Below, piece after piece: positions 8,701 through 19,308 of a stretch of 64,000 nucleotides of DNA. Under the pieces are notes generated by a model that saw only the letters and a program-made list of their open reading frames with translations, had not been told where the DNA came from and made no database searches. Where the stretch lies: contig JADJUP010000017.1 in assembly GCA_016716965.1 (NCBI GenBank), forward strand, positions 17,690-81,689, read 5' to 3'. Positions within the stretch are counted from its first letter, which is position 1. Each line of letters starts with the position of its first letter. Origin of the DNA: Sulfuritalea sp. GTDB lineage: Bacteria; Pseudomonadota; Gammaproteobacteria; Burkholderiales; Rhodocyclaceae. The position numbers and the translations under genes were made by a program.

Positions 8701-11700
8701 AGCGACACCGTCACGGGCGCGGGCCAGACCTACACCCTGGATGACGCCACGGCCAACGCCGGCAGCAACGGCACGGTGGCCTGGACCTCGATCGAGAACC
8801 TCACCGACAGCGGCGCCGGCATCTTCCAGATGGGCACCGGCGGCAGCGTCGCCGGCACGCTCACGGCGGTCGGCGGCACCGTCAGCTACGCCACGCGCAC
8901 GGGGGCGGCCAGCTTCGCCCTGGGCGGTGGCGCCAGCACGGGGATGGGCGGCTGGAGCGGCATCACCACGGTCGCCGGCAGCGGCAACAGCGACACCGTC
9001 ACGGGCGCGGGCCAGACCTACACCCTGGATGACGCCACGGCCAACGCCGGCAGCAACGGCACGGTGGCCTGGACCTCGATCGAGAACCTCACCGACAGCG
9101 GCGCCGGCATCTTCCAGATGGGCACCGGCGGCAGCGTCGCCGGCACGCTCACGGCGGTCGGCGGCACCGTCAGCTACGCCACGCGCACGGGGGCGGCCAG
9201 CTTCGCCCTGGGCGGTGGCGCCAGCACGGGGATGGGCGGCTGGAGCGGCATCACCACGGTCGCCGGCAGCGGCAACAGCGACACCGTCACGGGCGCGGGC
9301 CAGACCTACACCCTGGATGACGCCACGGCCAACGCCGGCAGCAACGGCACGGTGGCCTGGACCTCGATCGAGAACCTCACCGACAGCGGCGCCGGCATCT
9401 TCCAGATGGGCACCGGCGGCAGCGTCGCCGGCACGCTCACGGCGGTCGGCGGCACCGTCAGCTACGCCACGCGCACGGGGGCGGCCAGCTTCGCCCTGGG
9501 CGGTGGCGCCAGCACGGGGATGGGCGGCTGGAGCGGCATCACCACGGTCGCCGGCAGCGGCAACAGCGACACCGTCACGGGCGCGGGCCAGACCTACACC
9601 CTGGATGACGCCACGGCCAACGCCGGCAGCAACGGCACGGTGGCCTGGACCTCGATCGAGAACCTCACCGACAGCGGCGCCGGCATCTTCCAGATGGGCA
9701 CCGGCGGCAGCGTCGCCGGCACGCTCACGGCGGTCGGCGGCACCGTCAGCTACGCCACGCGCACGGGGGCGGCCAGCTTCGCCCCTGGGCGGTGGCGCCA
9801 GCACGGGGATGGGCGGCTGGAGCGGCATCACCACGGTCGCCGGCAGCGGCAACAGCGACACCGTCACGGGCGCGGGCCAGACCTACACCCTGGATGACGC
9901 CACGGCCAACGCCGGCAGCAACGGCACGGTCGGCCTGGACCTCGATCGAGAACCTCACCGACAGCGGCGCCGGCATCTTCCAGATGGGCACCGGCGGCAG
10001 CGTCGCCGGCACGCTCACGGCGGTCGGCGGCACCGTCAGCTACGCCACGCGCACGGGGCGGCCAGCTTCGCCCTGGGCGGTGGCGCCAGCACGGGGATGG
10101 GCGGCTGGAGCGGCATCACCACGGTCGCCGGCAGCGGCAACAGCGACACCGTCACGGGCGCGGGCCAGACCTACACCCTGGATGACGCCACGGCCAACGC
10201 CGGCAGCAACGGCACGGTGGCCTGGACCTCGATCGAGAACCTCACCGACAGCGGCGCCGGCATCTTCCAGATGGGCACCGGCGGCAGCGTCGCCGGCACG
10301 CTCACGGCGGTCGGCGGCACCGTCAGCTACGCCACGCGCACGGGGGCGGCCAGCTTCGCCCTGGGCGGTGGCGCCAGCACGGGGATGGGCGGCTGGAGCG
10401 GCATCACCACGGTCGCCGGCAGCGGCAACAGCGACACCGTCACGGGCGCGGGCCAGACCTACACCCTGGATGACGCCACGGCCAACGCCGGCAGCAACGG
10501 CACGGTGGCCTGGACCTCGATCGAGAACCTCACCGACAGCGGCGCCGGCATCTTCCAGATGGGCACCGGCGGCAGCGTCGCCGGCACGCTCACGGCGGTC
10601 GGCGGCACCGTCAGCTACGCCACGCGCACGGGGGCGGCCAGCTTCGCCCTGGGCGGTGGCGCCAGCACGGGGATGGGCGGCTGGAGCGGCATCACCACGG
10701 TCGCCGGCAGCGGCAACAGCGACACCGTCACGGGCGCGGGCCAGACCTACACCCTGGATGACGCCACGGCCAACGCCGGCAGCAACGGCACGGTGGCCTG
10801 GACCTCGATCGAGAACCTCACCGACAGCGGCGCCGGCATCTTCCAGATGGGCACCGGCGGCAGCGTCGCCGGCACGCTCACGGCGGTCGGCGGCACCGTC
10901 AGCTACGCCACGCGCACGGGGGCGGCCAGCTTCGCCCTGGGCGGTGGCGCCAGCACGGGGATGGGCGGCTGGAGCGGCATCACCACGGTCGCCGGCAGCG
11001 GCAACAGCGACACCGTCACGGGCGACGGGCCAGACCTACACCCTGGATGACGCCACGGCCAACGCCGGCAGCAACGGCACGGTGGCCTGGACCTCGATCG
11101 AGAACCTCACCGACAGCGGCGCCGGCATCTTCCAGATGGGCACCGGCGGCAGCGTCGCCGGCACGCTCACGGCGGTCGGCGGCACCGTCAGCTACGCCAC
11201 GCGCACGGGGCGGCCAGCTTCGCCCTGGGCGGTGGCGCCAGCACGGGGATGGGCGGCTGGAGCGGCATCACCACGGTCGCCGGCAGCGGCAACAGCGACA
11301 CCGTCACGGGCGCGGGCCAGACCTACACCCTGGATGACGCCACGGCCAACGCCGGCAGCAACGGCACGGTGGCCTGGACCTCGATCGAGAACCTCACCGA
11401 CAGCGGCGCCGGCATCTTCCAGATGGGCACCGGCGGCAGCGTCGCCGGCACGCTCACGGCGGTCGGCGGCACCGTCAGCTACGCCACGCGCACGGGGGCG
11501 GCCAGCTTCGCCCTGGGCGGTGGCGCCAGCACGGGGATGGGCGGCTGGAGCGGCATCACCACGGTCGCCGGCAGCGGCAACAGCGACACCGTCACGGGCG
11601 CGGGCCAGACCTACACCCTGGATGACGCCACGGCCAACGCCGGCAGCAACGGCACGGTGGCCTGGACCTCGATCGAGAACCTCACCGACAGCGGCGCCGG

Positions 11701-13537
11701 CATCTTCCAGATGGGCACCGGCGGCAGCGTCGCCGGCACGCTCACGGCGGTCGGCGGCACCGTCAGCTACGCCACGCGCACGGGGGCGGCCAGCTTCGCC
11801 CTGGGCGGTGGCGCCAGCACGGGGATGGGCGGCTGGAGCGGCATCACCACGGTCGCCGGCAGCGGCAACAGCGACACCGTCACGGGCGCGGGCCAGACCT
11901 ACACCCTGGATGACGCCACGGCCAACGCCGGCAGCAACGGCACGGTGGCCTGGACCTCGATCGAGAACCTCACCGACAGCGGCGCCGGCATCTTCCAGAT
12001 GGGCACCGGCGGCAGCGTCGCCGGCACGCTCACGGCGGTCGGCGGCACCGTCAGCTACGCCACGCGCACGGGGGCGGCCAGCTTCGCCCTGGGCGGTGGC
12101 GCCAGCACGGGGATGGGCGGCTGGAGCGGCATCACCACGGTCGCCGGCAGCGGCAACAGCGACACCGTCACGGGGGCGGGCGGCACCTACAATCTTACGG
12201 GTGTCAATTCCGGCAATGACGGCACTGTCGCCTGGACTTCGATCGAAAACCTTACCGCGACTGGCGTCGCTAACCTAGTCTTTGCCGTTGGCAGCAATCT
12301 CGGGGGCAACCTGAATGTAGTCGCAGCGACGATCGGGGGTACCGTAAGCACGGGGGGCGATCAGATTTATGCCGGACCCGTGACGCTGAATTCGGCAACC
12401 ACGCTGACATCATCAGGTGGCGGCTCAATCAATTTTGGCGGTACTGTCGATGGCGCTCAGGACTTGACCGTCAATACGGCCGGCACTACGACCTTTGTCG
12501 GGGCTGTCGGCGGTGTGGTGGCGCTGACCTCGCTCGCTACCGATGCGGCCGGCACCACCACCATCGGCGGCGGCCTGGTGCAGACCAGCGGGTCGCAGAC
12601 CTATAACGACCCGGTGTCGGGCAGCGCGATCCTGACGGTGACTGGCGTAGGGGATATTTCGGCGGCGAATCCCGGCAACAGCTTTGGCGCGCTGACTCTG
12701 AACGGCGTGAACGCGTTGATTCACAATGCCGGAGGCATTACCCTGGGGACGTCGACCCTTACCGGATACCTTGACCTGGTTGCGGGGGGCGACATAGGAC
12801 AGTCCGGGATCCTTACAGCCGCCAATCTCTGGGCCAGTTCTTCGGGAAACATACTCTTGAAGAACGCCAATGTTCTCGGCGGCACGGTTTCCCTGATCGC
12901 CGGAGCCGGCGGTGAGGTCTGGCTCAATTCAGACCGGATTGCCGTGGGTACGGTCCGGCCGTCCGACGGCTCGACCACGAACGTCGGCATTTCGGGTGAG
13001 CGCGTTACCCTTCAGGCGCCGAGTGCGGCAGCGTTCATCACCACCGGGGTCGAGGGCGAGGTAAGCGCGTCCGCGGCGCTCAGTGCGATTCCGGCGCTCA
13101 CGATCCTGGCCAACGGTGTCATTGGCAACGCCGGCGCGCCGACCACCCAGGGGCTACGGGTGCGTACCAGTGGCCTTGTGCGCGTGGTCGGTGACGCACT
13201 AGGCGATGGATCCATATTTTTGATCGGCGATGAGGCGATTCAACCGAAGTACGAATTTTCCGGCGATCCGCTGCACCGGATCGTCAAGTACAACGGCGCC
13301 GATGCCGCGAATGCCCAGTTGACCGGTGCCCTGGATGCCGCCTATCTGGACATTCGCAACCAGACTACCGAAATCCGCGAATCCGGGTTTGCCAAGGAAA
13401 ACGCCAGCAAGGTGCTGCGGCGCGGGGTCGTGACCTCGGCGGGCCCCGGACAGCCTGCAGTGGATGACAGCACCGGGATGGCCGGACTGGAGTCATGCGA
13501 CGGAAACTTCGGAGGAAGCACGCTTTCCTGCCAGTAA
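5771..13537 (+). CDS. Giant filamentous-haemagglutinin-type TpsA adhesin with 16 internal repeats (indels in array)
   Basis: This is the exoprotein secreted by the upstream TpsB. ATG 5771 begins an extended signal peptide region (NRSYRLVWSELHATWVAVAE) and a signal segment (GAVLALGSGAAAAG). The haemagglutination-activity secretion domain follows, with VNWDSFNIG, VNFVQPGSSSVILNRVLG and NVFISNPGGILF. Residues ~603 to ~2138 are sixteen 96-residue repeats, then a unique beta-helix-like C-terminus. Without correction the frame breaks at about 7750, 9783, 9930, 10055, 11025 and 11209. These indels cancel, so 5771-13537 is an exact multiple of three and would encode about 2,588 residues. The role is adhesion or biofilm by family. 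Confidence 0.85.
6315..6336 (-). repeat. Dispersed ~23-bp repeat, diverged copy in the adhesin gene
   Basis: AGAGTCGGCGCTGGCGGCAC matches the reverse complement of the repeat with one or two differences and encodes RVGAGGT in frame. A chance match in a Gly-rich protein is possible. Confidence 0.5.
6815..6838 (-). repeat. Dispersed ~23-bp repeat, diverged copy in the adhesin gene
   Basis: GGAGTCGGCGCTGGCGGTAC matches the reverse complement of the repeat core and encodes GVGAGGTA in frame. It is a weak copy because Gly-rich coding sequence could mimic it. Confidence 0.45.
7577..12184 (+). repeat. Sixteen tandem 288-bp repeats in the adhesin gene
   Basis: The start of the unit (ACCTACACCCTGGATGACGC) recurs at 7577, 7864, 8152, 8440, 8728, 9016, 9304, 9592, 9881, 10169, 10457, 10745, 11034, 11321, 11609 and 11897. 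A diverged boundary copy lies at 12185. The array is exactly 16 x 288 bp. Each unit encodes 96 residues with TYTLDDATANAGSNGTVAW, SIENLTDSGAG, GGSVAGTLTAVGGTVSYA and SGITTVAGSGNSDTVTG. Units are almost identical in DNA. Differences are mostly single-base indels in G or C runs, such as ACGGGGCGG for ACGGGGGCGG. Confidence 0.95.
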
Positions 13538-13681
13538 TCTCAATTGACAACTCTTGGCTCGATCCGGGGATTTCGGCCCAAGTTGCCCGAAATCGTGACT
13601 TTTGTCGTTGACTGGGGGCAGTCCCGGCAGGTATGTTTTGACCTCAAGCAGTTCGCGATTGCGGATTTTCGGAGGTAAGCC

Positions 13682-14240
13682 ATGGTCAAAACCCTAATTG
13701 TTGCTGCATTGTCGATATTTTCCTTGTGCGGAGTCGCGTTCGCTACGGAGGACGACGCAAGGCAGACGGTATCGATAAACACCCCCAATCCGAAGGTTGA
13801 TGAGGTCGAAGGCGCCTTGTTTCCCAAGGAGATAGTCGCCCTCAAGGATGAATGCGCGCAGATGGAGAAGATCGGGCTGCGCTGCCAGGGCGTGATTCCC
13901 AAGTCTTCGCTGGATACGATACAGGTCACTTTTCTCGCGTGGCTCGGCAATCCTGACCGAAGAAGGCAAGGGTTTTCTGCGGTCCGTTGGCGCGGCATTG
14001 CAACGCAAGGCCGGCGTCTGGAAGTCGCTGATCATCGAAGGGCATACTGACGCAACGGGCAGCGAAGCCACGAATCGTCGCTTGTCCAAATCCCGCGCCG
14101 ATTCCGTCAAGAGTTTCCTGCAGGCAGAGTTCGGTTTGAGCAATATCGAGACGGCGGGGCGGTCCAGCGACAAATTGCGGGATACCGACAATCCGTCCGG
14201 TGGCTTGAATCGTCGTGTTGAATTCGTTCCGAACTGGTGA
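13682..14240 (+). CDS. OmpA-like peptidoglycan-associating protein (one frameshift)
   Basis: GGAGG lies just before ATG 13682. The signal peptide is LIVAALSIFSLCGVAFA. The frame is lost near 13930 in ACTTTTCTCGCG: removing one T restores VTFSRGSAILTEEGKGFLRSVGAAL and joins the OmpA C-like domain ending at 14240. That domain carries IIEGHTDATGSEATNRRLSKSRADSVKSFL, the usual peptidoglycan-binding signature, and NRRVEF near the end. The corrected protein is about 185 residues. It probably sits in the periplasm or outer membrane beside the adhesin system. The stop overlaps the GTG of the next gene. Confidence 0.8.
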
Positions 14241-14894
14241 ATATCATGAAAATATTTGGCACAAGCATGGTGGTTTTTGCATTCCTCGCCTCGATGGCTG
14301 GCGGTGTATCTGCCGCAGATGCCGGCGGCGACGTAGGACTGGTGAATGCCCTGCAGGGCGATGTCAGTTACCAGAGCAAGGACGCCCCGGCGCGCAAGGC
14401 GCAGGCCTACATGAGGGTGCGCCATGGGGACAAGATCGTGCTTGCCTCGGGTGCCACCATTCGCATCAGCTATACCACGGCAAGCCGCCAGGAATCATGG
14501 ACGGGGCCGGGCAGTTTTGTGGCGACCTCGGCCGGAGGCGAATTGCTGAAGGGCAACAAACCCGAGGTGTCGCAGTTGCCCGCCGCTGTGCCGCAGAAGT
14601 TGGCGCGCGTGTCCGAACTGATGAATACGTCGCGAGTCGGCGGTCTGGTGGTGCGCTCGGCAAAGGCGCAAACCGCGACCAGCAAGGAGGAGGTCGCCGC
14701 TGCCGTGGCCACCTATGAGTCCATGCGCGGCCGCGGCGCCCAGTGACGTGACGCCCGAGTTGTTCCTGTATTCGGTGTTCCAGGAACACGGCATGGTCGA
14801 CGACCTGAAGATCGTCGCCCGCGAGATGATGTTGCGCCAGCCGGATAATGCCGAGATTCAACAGTTGGCCAAGGCGGCGCTCGCCGCCCGCTGA
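14237..14894 (+). CDS. FecR-like periplasmic protein (one frameshift)
   Basis: GTG 14237 overlaps the OmpA-like stop; ATG 14246 is the alternative. The signal peptide is VVFAFLASMAGGVSAA. Residues ~30-100 resemble a FecR domain (GDVSYQSKDAPARKAQAYMR, RVRHGDKIVLASGATIRISY). The frame first ends at 14746. An extra base in CGCGGCCGCGGCGCC near 14735 would instead continue into PELFLYSVFQEHGMVDDLKI and end at 14894 just before a terminator. The continuation reads as natural protein, so the gene is probably about 218 residues. It is the last gene of the surface cluster. The function is not known. Confidence 0.65.
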
Positions 14895-14913
14895 GCGCCA
14901 GCATTCGGGAATC

Positions 14914-14948
14914 GGCCGTGGCCGGCGCAAGCCGGCCACGGCCTTTTT
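14914..14948 (+). terminator. Strong rho-independent terminator
   Basis: A perfect 13-bp stem (GGCCGTGGCCGGC / GCCGGCCACGGCC) with a GCAA tetraloop is followed by TTTTTC. It ends the surface cluster and separates it from ftsK. Confidence 0.9.
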
Positions 14949-15076
14949 CTTGCCGGAAGGGCGAAACAACGAGCAAGCAGGGCAGCTTTTTGGCGCTTGC
15001 GAGCGGCCCTGGTCGACCATAATTTTGCAATGTCCGTAATTCCGGATCACGCTTGGTCGCGATTCGGCACCTGTCC

Positions 15077-17397
15077 ATGAGTGCAGCAAGCGCATCTGAT
15101 CCTCCAACCCACCCGCTACCGGAGAAAATCGCCCTCCTGGTGGATGAGGCTCGCTGGTTGCTGGTTGGGCTGTCCGGTCTCTACCTGACCATCATCCTCG
15201 GCGGATTCGACCGTGGCGATCCGGGCTGGTCGCATGCCGCTATCGTCGAGCGGATCGCCAATCCGGGAGGTCGTTTCGGTGCCTGGCTCAGCGACCTGCT
15301 GCTTTACCTCTTCGGTCTGTCGGCCTGGTGGTGGGTGGCCCTGCCATTCTTCCTGCTGGCATGGGGTTACCACCGTCTGAGCCAGCTTTTCGGCGGCGAT
15401 CGCCGTTCCGTGCTGATCGCCCTGGCTGGCTTTGCGCTACTACTGGTCGCGAGCAGTGGCCTCGAAGCAATGCGCTTCTGGAGCCTGCAGGTCGCCCTGC
15501 CGCTGGCGCCCGGAGGAATGCTCGGACATGAGGTCGGCCGCCTGATCACCCAGTTCCTCGGCTATACCGGCGGCACCCTGATCCTTCTGGTGCTTGCGAT
15601 GATCGGCTTCAGCCTGTTCGCCGGGGTATCGTGGATCACCGTGGCCGAAAAGGTCGGGCTGGTGGTCGAGGGCGCCTTCGTCGGTGCGCGCAGCCTGTGG
15701 GACGGCTGGCAGGATCGCCGCTACGGGAAGGCGATAGCCGAACAACGCGAGGAAGTGGTGGCCTCCGAGCGCCGCAAGGTGGAGGAAAGCCCGTTGCCGC
15801 CGGTGCGCATCGAGCCCGTCGAAATCATCGTGCCGGTCGCACCCAAGGCCGCTGCGCGTGCCGAAAAGGAACGCCAGGCACCGCTCTTCTTCGACGCTCC
15901 CGGCGGCGCCTTGCCGCCGCTGCATCTGCTGGCGGAAGCCGTCCATAACGCCGACGACCTGCCAGCGGCGCAAACGCTGGAGTTCACCTCGCGCCTGATC
16001 GAACGCAAGCTGGCCGACTTCAATGTCGAAGCCAAAGGTGCTTACGGCGCATCCCGGCCCCGTGGTGACGCGCTATGAAATCGAGCCGGCGGTCGGCGTC
16101 AAGGGCAGCCAGATCGTCGGCCTGGCCAAGGATCTGGCGCGCGCTTTGTCGCTGGTATCGATCCGCGTCGTCGAGACCGTGCCGGGCAAATCCTGCATGG
16201 CGCTGGAACTGCCCAATCCGCGCCGGCAGATCGTGCGCCTGTCCGAGATCATCGGCTCGCAGGCCTACCACGGCATGCATTCGCCATTGTCGATGGCCAT
16301 GGGCAAGGACATCGGCGGCCAGCCGGTGGTGGTGGATCTCGCCAAGATGCCGCACCTGCTGGTGGCCGGTACCACAGGCTCGGGCAAATCGGTCGGCGTC
16401 AATGCGATGATCCTGTCATTGGTGTACAAGTCCGAACCGAAGGACGTGCGCCTGATCATGGTCGACCCGAAGATGCTGGAACTGTCGATCTACGAAGGCA
16501 TCCCGCACCTGCTGGCGCCGGTGGTGACCGACATGACCAAGGCGGCCAACGCGCTCAACTGGTGCGTCGGCGAAATGGAGCGGCGCTACAAGCTGATGTC
16601 GGCACTGGGCGTGCGCAACCTGTCCGGCTTCAACGCCAAGATCAACGAGGCAAAGAAGGCCGGCGAGTCCATCCCCAACCCGTTCTCGCTGACCGTCGAT
16701 ACCGAAATCGGGCCGGAACCGCTGGAGCCTCTGCCCTACATCGTGGTCGTGATCGACGAACTGGCCGACCTGATGATGGTGGTCGGCAAGAAGATCGAGG
16801 AACTCATCGCGCGCCTGGCGCAGAAGGCCCGCGCTTCGGGCATCCACCTGATCCTCGCCACGCAGCGGCCCAGCGTCGATGTGATCACCGGCCTGATCAA
16901 GGCCAACATCCCTACCCGCATCGCCTTCCAGGTCTCATCGAAGATCGATTCGCGCACCATCCTCGACCAGATGGGCGCCGAGGCGCTGCTGGGGCAGGGC
17001 GACATGCTCTTCCTCGCGCCGGGAACCGGCCTGCCGGTGCGCGTGCATGGCGCCTTCGTCGCCGACGAGGAAGTGCACCACGTCGTCGACCACCTGAAGA
17101 AGGTCGGACCGCCAGACTACATCGACGGCCTGCTCGACGGTCCGGCGGCCGACGAAACGGAAGTCGGCGCTGGCAGACACGGCGGGCGGCGACGCCGAAA
17201 GCGATGCGATGTACGACCAGGCCGTCGAAATCGTGCTGAAGACCCGGCGGCCGTCGATCTCGCTGGTGCAGCGCCACCTGCGCATCGGCTACAACCGTGC
17301 CGCGCGGCTGATCGAAGCCATGGAGAAGGCCGGACTGGTGTCGCCGATGAACGGGGCGGGCGGCCGCGAGGTCATCGCGCCGAACCGCGCGGAATAA
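15077..17397 (+). CDS. ftsK: DNA translocase FtsK (two single-base insertions break the frame)
   Basis: FtsK is a septal DNA pump for chromosome segregation. ATG 15077 starts an N-terminal part with four or so membrane helices (LLVGLSGLYLTIILGG, WWWVALPFFLLAWG, LIALAGFALLLVASS, ILLVLAMIGFSLFAGVSW). The frame breaks near 16035 (GCCAAAGGTGCTT; removing one A gives VEAKVLTAHPGPVVTRYEIEP). The motor domain follows: Walker A AGTTGSGKSVGVN, Walker B VVVIDELADL and LATQRPSVDVITGLIKAN. A second extra base near 17175 lies inside a dispersed repeat. Removing it joins the gamma winged helix (YDQAVEIVLKTRRPSISLVQ, ending 17397). The corrected length is about 773 residues, normal for a short-linker FtsK. 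Confidence 0.9.
17161..17183 (-). repeat. Dispersed ~23-bp repeat inside ftsK
   Basis: AAGTCGGCGCTGGCAGACAC is the reverse complement of the repeat with an extra A. It lies in the linker between the FtsK motor and the gamma domain. With the A removed it encodes EVGAGDTA in frame. Confidence 0.75.
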
Positions 17398-17435
17398 GCC
17401 GGCCGGCTCGGCACGGCACCGCAGTAGTATCCATC

Positions 17436-17945
17436 TTGCATTCATTTACCTACTGCCCGAGCTGCGCCACGCCGCTCGCCGCCATCACCCTGGCCGAGGA
17501 TGGTGGCGACATGGAACGCCTGCGCTGTCCCGCCTGCGGCTTCACGCACTGGAACAATCCGGTGCCGGTGCTGGCAGCGGTCATCGAGTACCAGGGCAAG
17601 ATCCTGCTGGCACGCAATGCGGCCTGGGAAGGCAAGATGTATGCGCTGATCACCGGCTTCATGGAAGCGGGCGACACGCCCGAGGGGGGCATGGCACGCG
17701 AGATACGGGAAGAGACCAGCCTCGAAACCCGTGCCCTGAACCTGATCGGCGTCTATGACTTCCAGCGCATGAACCAGGTCATCATCGCCTACCACGCCGA
17801 ATGCCACGGCGAGGTGAAGCTCTCGCCGGAACTCGCCGACTATCGGCTGTTCGCGCCGGAAGCCGTCAAGTGCTGGCCGGCCGGCACCGGCTATGCGCTC
17901 GCCGACTGGCTGAAATCCCGCGGCCACACGCCGCAGTTCCTCTAG
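17436..17945 (+). CDS. Nudix hydrolase with N-terminal zinc ribbon
   Basis: TTG 17436 is chosen because it starts just before the zinc ribbon. CPSC and CPAC form a four-Cys zinc ribbon in residues 5-40, as in NudC-type enzymes. The Nudix box is GFMEAGDTPEGGMAREIREE with Asp in place of the first Glu and Ser in place of the late Gly, but REIREE is intact. Its substrate is unknown; NAD-like or other nucleoside diphosphates are usual for the family. The protein has 169 residues. An apparent fusion with FtsK in the same frame is an artefact of the ftsK frameshift, since the FtsK gamma domain ends in another frame at 17397. Confidence 0.8.
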   Translation: MHSFTYCPSCATPLAAITLAEDGGDMERLRCPACGFTHWNNPVPVLAAVIEYQGKILLARNAAWEGKMYALITGFMEAGDTPEGGMAREIREETSLETRALNLIGVYDFQRMNQVIIAYHAECHGEVKLSPELADYRLFAPEAVKCWPAGTGYALADWLKSRGHTPQFL

Positions 17946-18022
17946 CCCCCGGCTTTGCCTGCCGGTCGACGCCGCAGGCCGTGCGTGATAGCGTAATGCC
18001 AATGAACTGAACGGGGCACCCC

Positions 18023-18640
18023 ATGATCGCCAGGATCTTCCTTCTGCTGTTTTTGCTCGGACACAGCGCCATTGCCAGCGCCGTCTGGGTTCGGCTGGTC
18101 GCCATCGGGCCGAGCCACGCCGAACTGCAGATCAACGATGCCACCCGCACCATGCGACCGGGACAGGACAGCCCCGAGGGCGTCCGCCTGCTCTCGGTCT
18201 CGGGCGGTCATGCCGAGATCCAGGCCAACGGCAACGTCCATCGCCTGCGCCTCGGCGAGCGCATTTCGCCGATGCTGGCGCTGCGGGCCGACAGTCGCGG
18301 CCACTACGCCACCGAACTGGGCATCAATGGCCGCCGCACGGTCGCCCTGCTGGACACCGGCGCCAGCGGCATCGCCATGAGCCGCAACGAAGCCGACCGC
18401 CTGGGCATTGCCTACCGCGATGCGCGCAAGATCGCCCTGCGCACCGCCGCCGGCGAGAGCGCCGCCTACCTGGTGAACCTCGAAAGCGTGCAGGCCGGCT
18501 CCATCACCCTGCGCGATGTCGAGGCAATGATCTCGATCCTGCCGGATTCGCCGGCCGTCGTCCTGCTCGGCATGAGCTTCCTGCGCCGGGTCGAAATGGT
18601 CAAGGATGGCGATCGGCTGCTGCTGATCCAGACCCGATAG
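18023..18640 (+). CDS. Retropepsin-like aspartic protease, exported
   Basis: ATG 18023 gives a signal peptide (ARIFLLLFLLGHSAIASA). After an SH3-like region comes one retroviral-type aspartic protease domain: the active-site motif ALLDTGASGIAMS near residue 115 and a second hydrophobic motif VVLLGMSFLRRVEM near the C-terminus. This matches the clan AA single-domain proteases of proteobacteria, which act as homodimers. A periplasmic location is likely. Its role is unknown. The gene sits between ftsK/nudix and lolA, with 49 bases to lolA. Confidence 0.85.
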   Translation: MIARIFLLLFLLGHSAIASAVWVRLVAIGPSHAELQINDATRTMRPGQDSPEGVRLLSVSGGHAEIQANGNVHRLRLGERISPMLALRADSRGHYATELGINGRRTVALLDTGASGIAMSRNEADRLGIAYRDARKIALRTAAGESAAYLVNLESVQAGSITLRDVEAMISILPDSPAVVLLGMSFLRRVEMVKDGDRLLLIQTR

Positions 18641-18690
18641 GGGGGCACGCCAGGCAGGATGGCCCCGCGCGGACCTGCGATAATCCGCCG

Positions 18691-19308
18691 ATGAATACAA
18701 TCCTGCGTGCCGCCTGCATCCTCTTCTTCTGCGTTTTCTTCGCCCCGGCGCAGGCCGCCGGTCTCGATCAGCTCAAAAACTTCCTCGAATCCCACCGCAG
18801 CGCGCGCGGTGTGTTCACCCAGACCGTGATCGCCAGGTCCGGCAAGAAGCCGCAGCAATCCGCCGGCATCTTCGCATTGCAGCGTCCGGGCAAGTTCCGC
18901 TGGTCCTACGAAAAGCCCTACAAGCAACTGCTGGTCAGCGACGGCAACAAGTTGTGGAGCTATGACCCCGACCTCAACCAGGTCGCGGTGAAGAAACTCG
19001 GCGCGGCCTTCGGCGCCAGCCCCGCGGCGCTGCTCGCGGGGAAGGACCTGGACAAGCACTTCGCGCTCAAGGAAGGCACGGCGGCGGACGGCATCGAGAT
19101 CGTCGAAGCGACGCCGAAAGGCGGCGACGCCAGTTTCGAACGGGTCAGGATCGGCTTCACCGCCAACCGGCCGGTGAGCATGGAAATCCATGACAGCTTC
19201 GGCCAGGTCACGCTGCTGCAGTTCACCCGCTTCGAGGCCAATCCGACCTTGGCGGACAGTCTTTTCCGCTTCGTCGCACCGGCCGGGGCCGACGTTGTCG
19301 GCGAGTGA
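18691..19308 (+). CDS. lolA: Outer-membrane lipoprotein carrier protein LolA
   Basis: LolA carries lipoproteins across the periplasm from LolCDE to LolB. ATG 18691 gives a signal peptide (AACILFFCVFFAPAQAAG). The family pattern is clear: LKNFLESHRSARGVFTQTV, GIFALQRPGKFRWSYEKPYKQLLVSDGNKLWSYDPDLNQV and a late SLFRFVAPAGADVVGE. The length is 205 residues, as expected. It overlaps the rarA start by 14 bases, and lolA-rarA-serS is a conserved order in proteobacteria. Confidence 0.95.
   Translation: MNTILRAACILFFCVFFAPAQAAGLDQLKNFLESHRSARGVFTQTVIARSGKKPQQSAGIFALQRPGKFRWSYEKPYKQLLVSDGNKLWSYDPDLNQVAVKKLGAAFGASPAALLAGKDLDKHFALKEGTAADGIEIVEATPKGGDASFERVRIGFTANRPVSMEIHDSFGQVTLLQFTRFEANPTLADSLFRFVAPAGADVVGE

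Noticed and set aside
7735..9867. A 710-residue minus-strand open frame across the adhesin repeats
   Set aside because: It is the antisense shadow of the 288-bp repeats; the sense frame has the real repeat motifs and joins the TpsA secretion domain.
7577..12184. CRISPR-like regularity
   Set aside because: The 288-bp units are contiguous coding repeats with no short repeats and unique spacers.
16023..17945. FtsK-nudix fusion protein
   Set aside because: The FtsK gamma domain lies in another frame and ends at 17397; the fused frame results from inserted bases.
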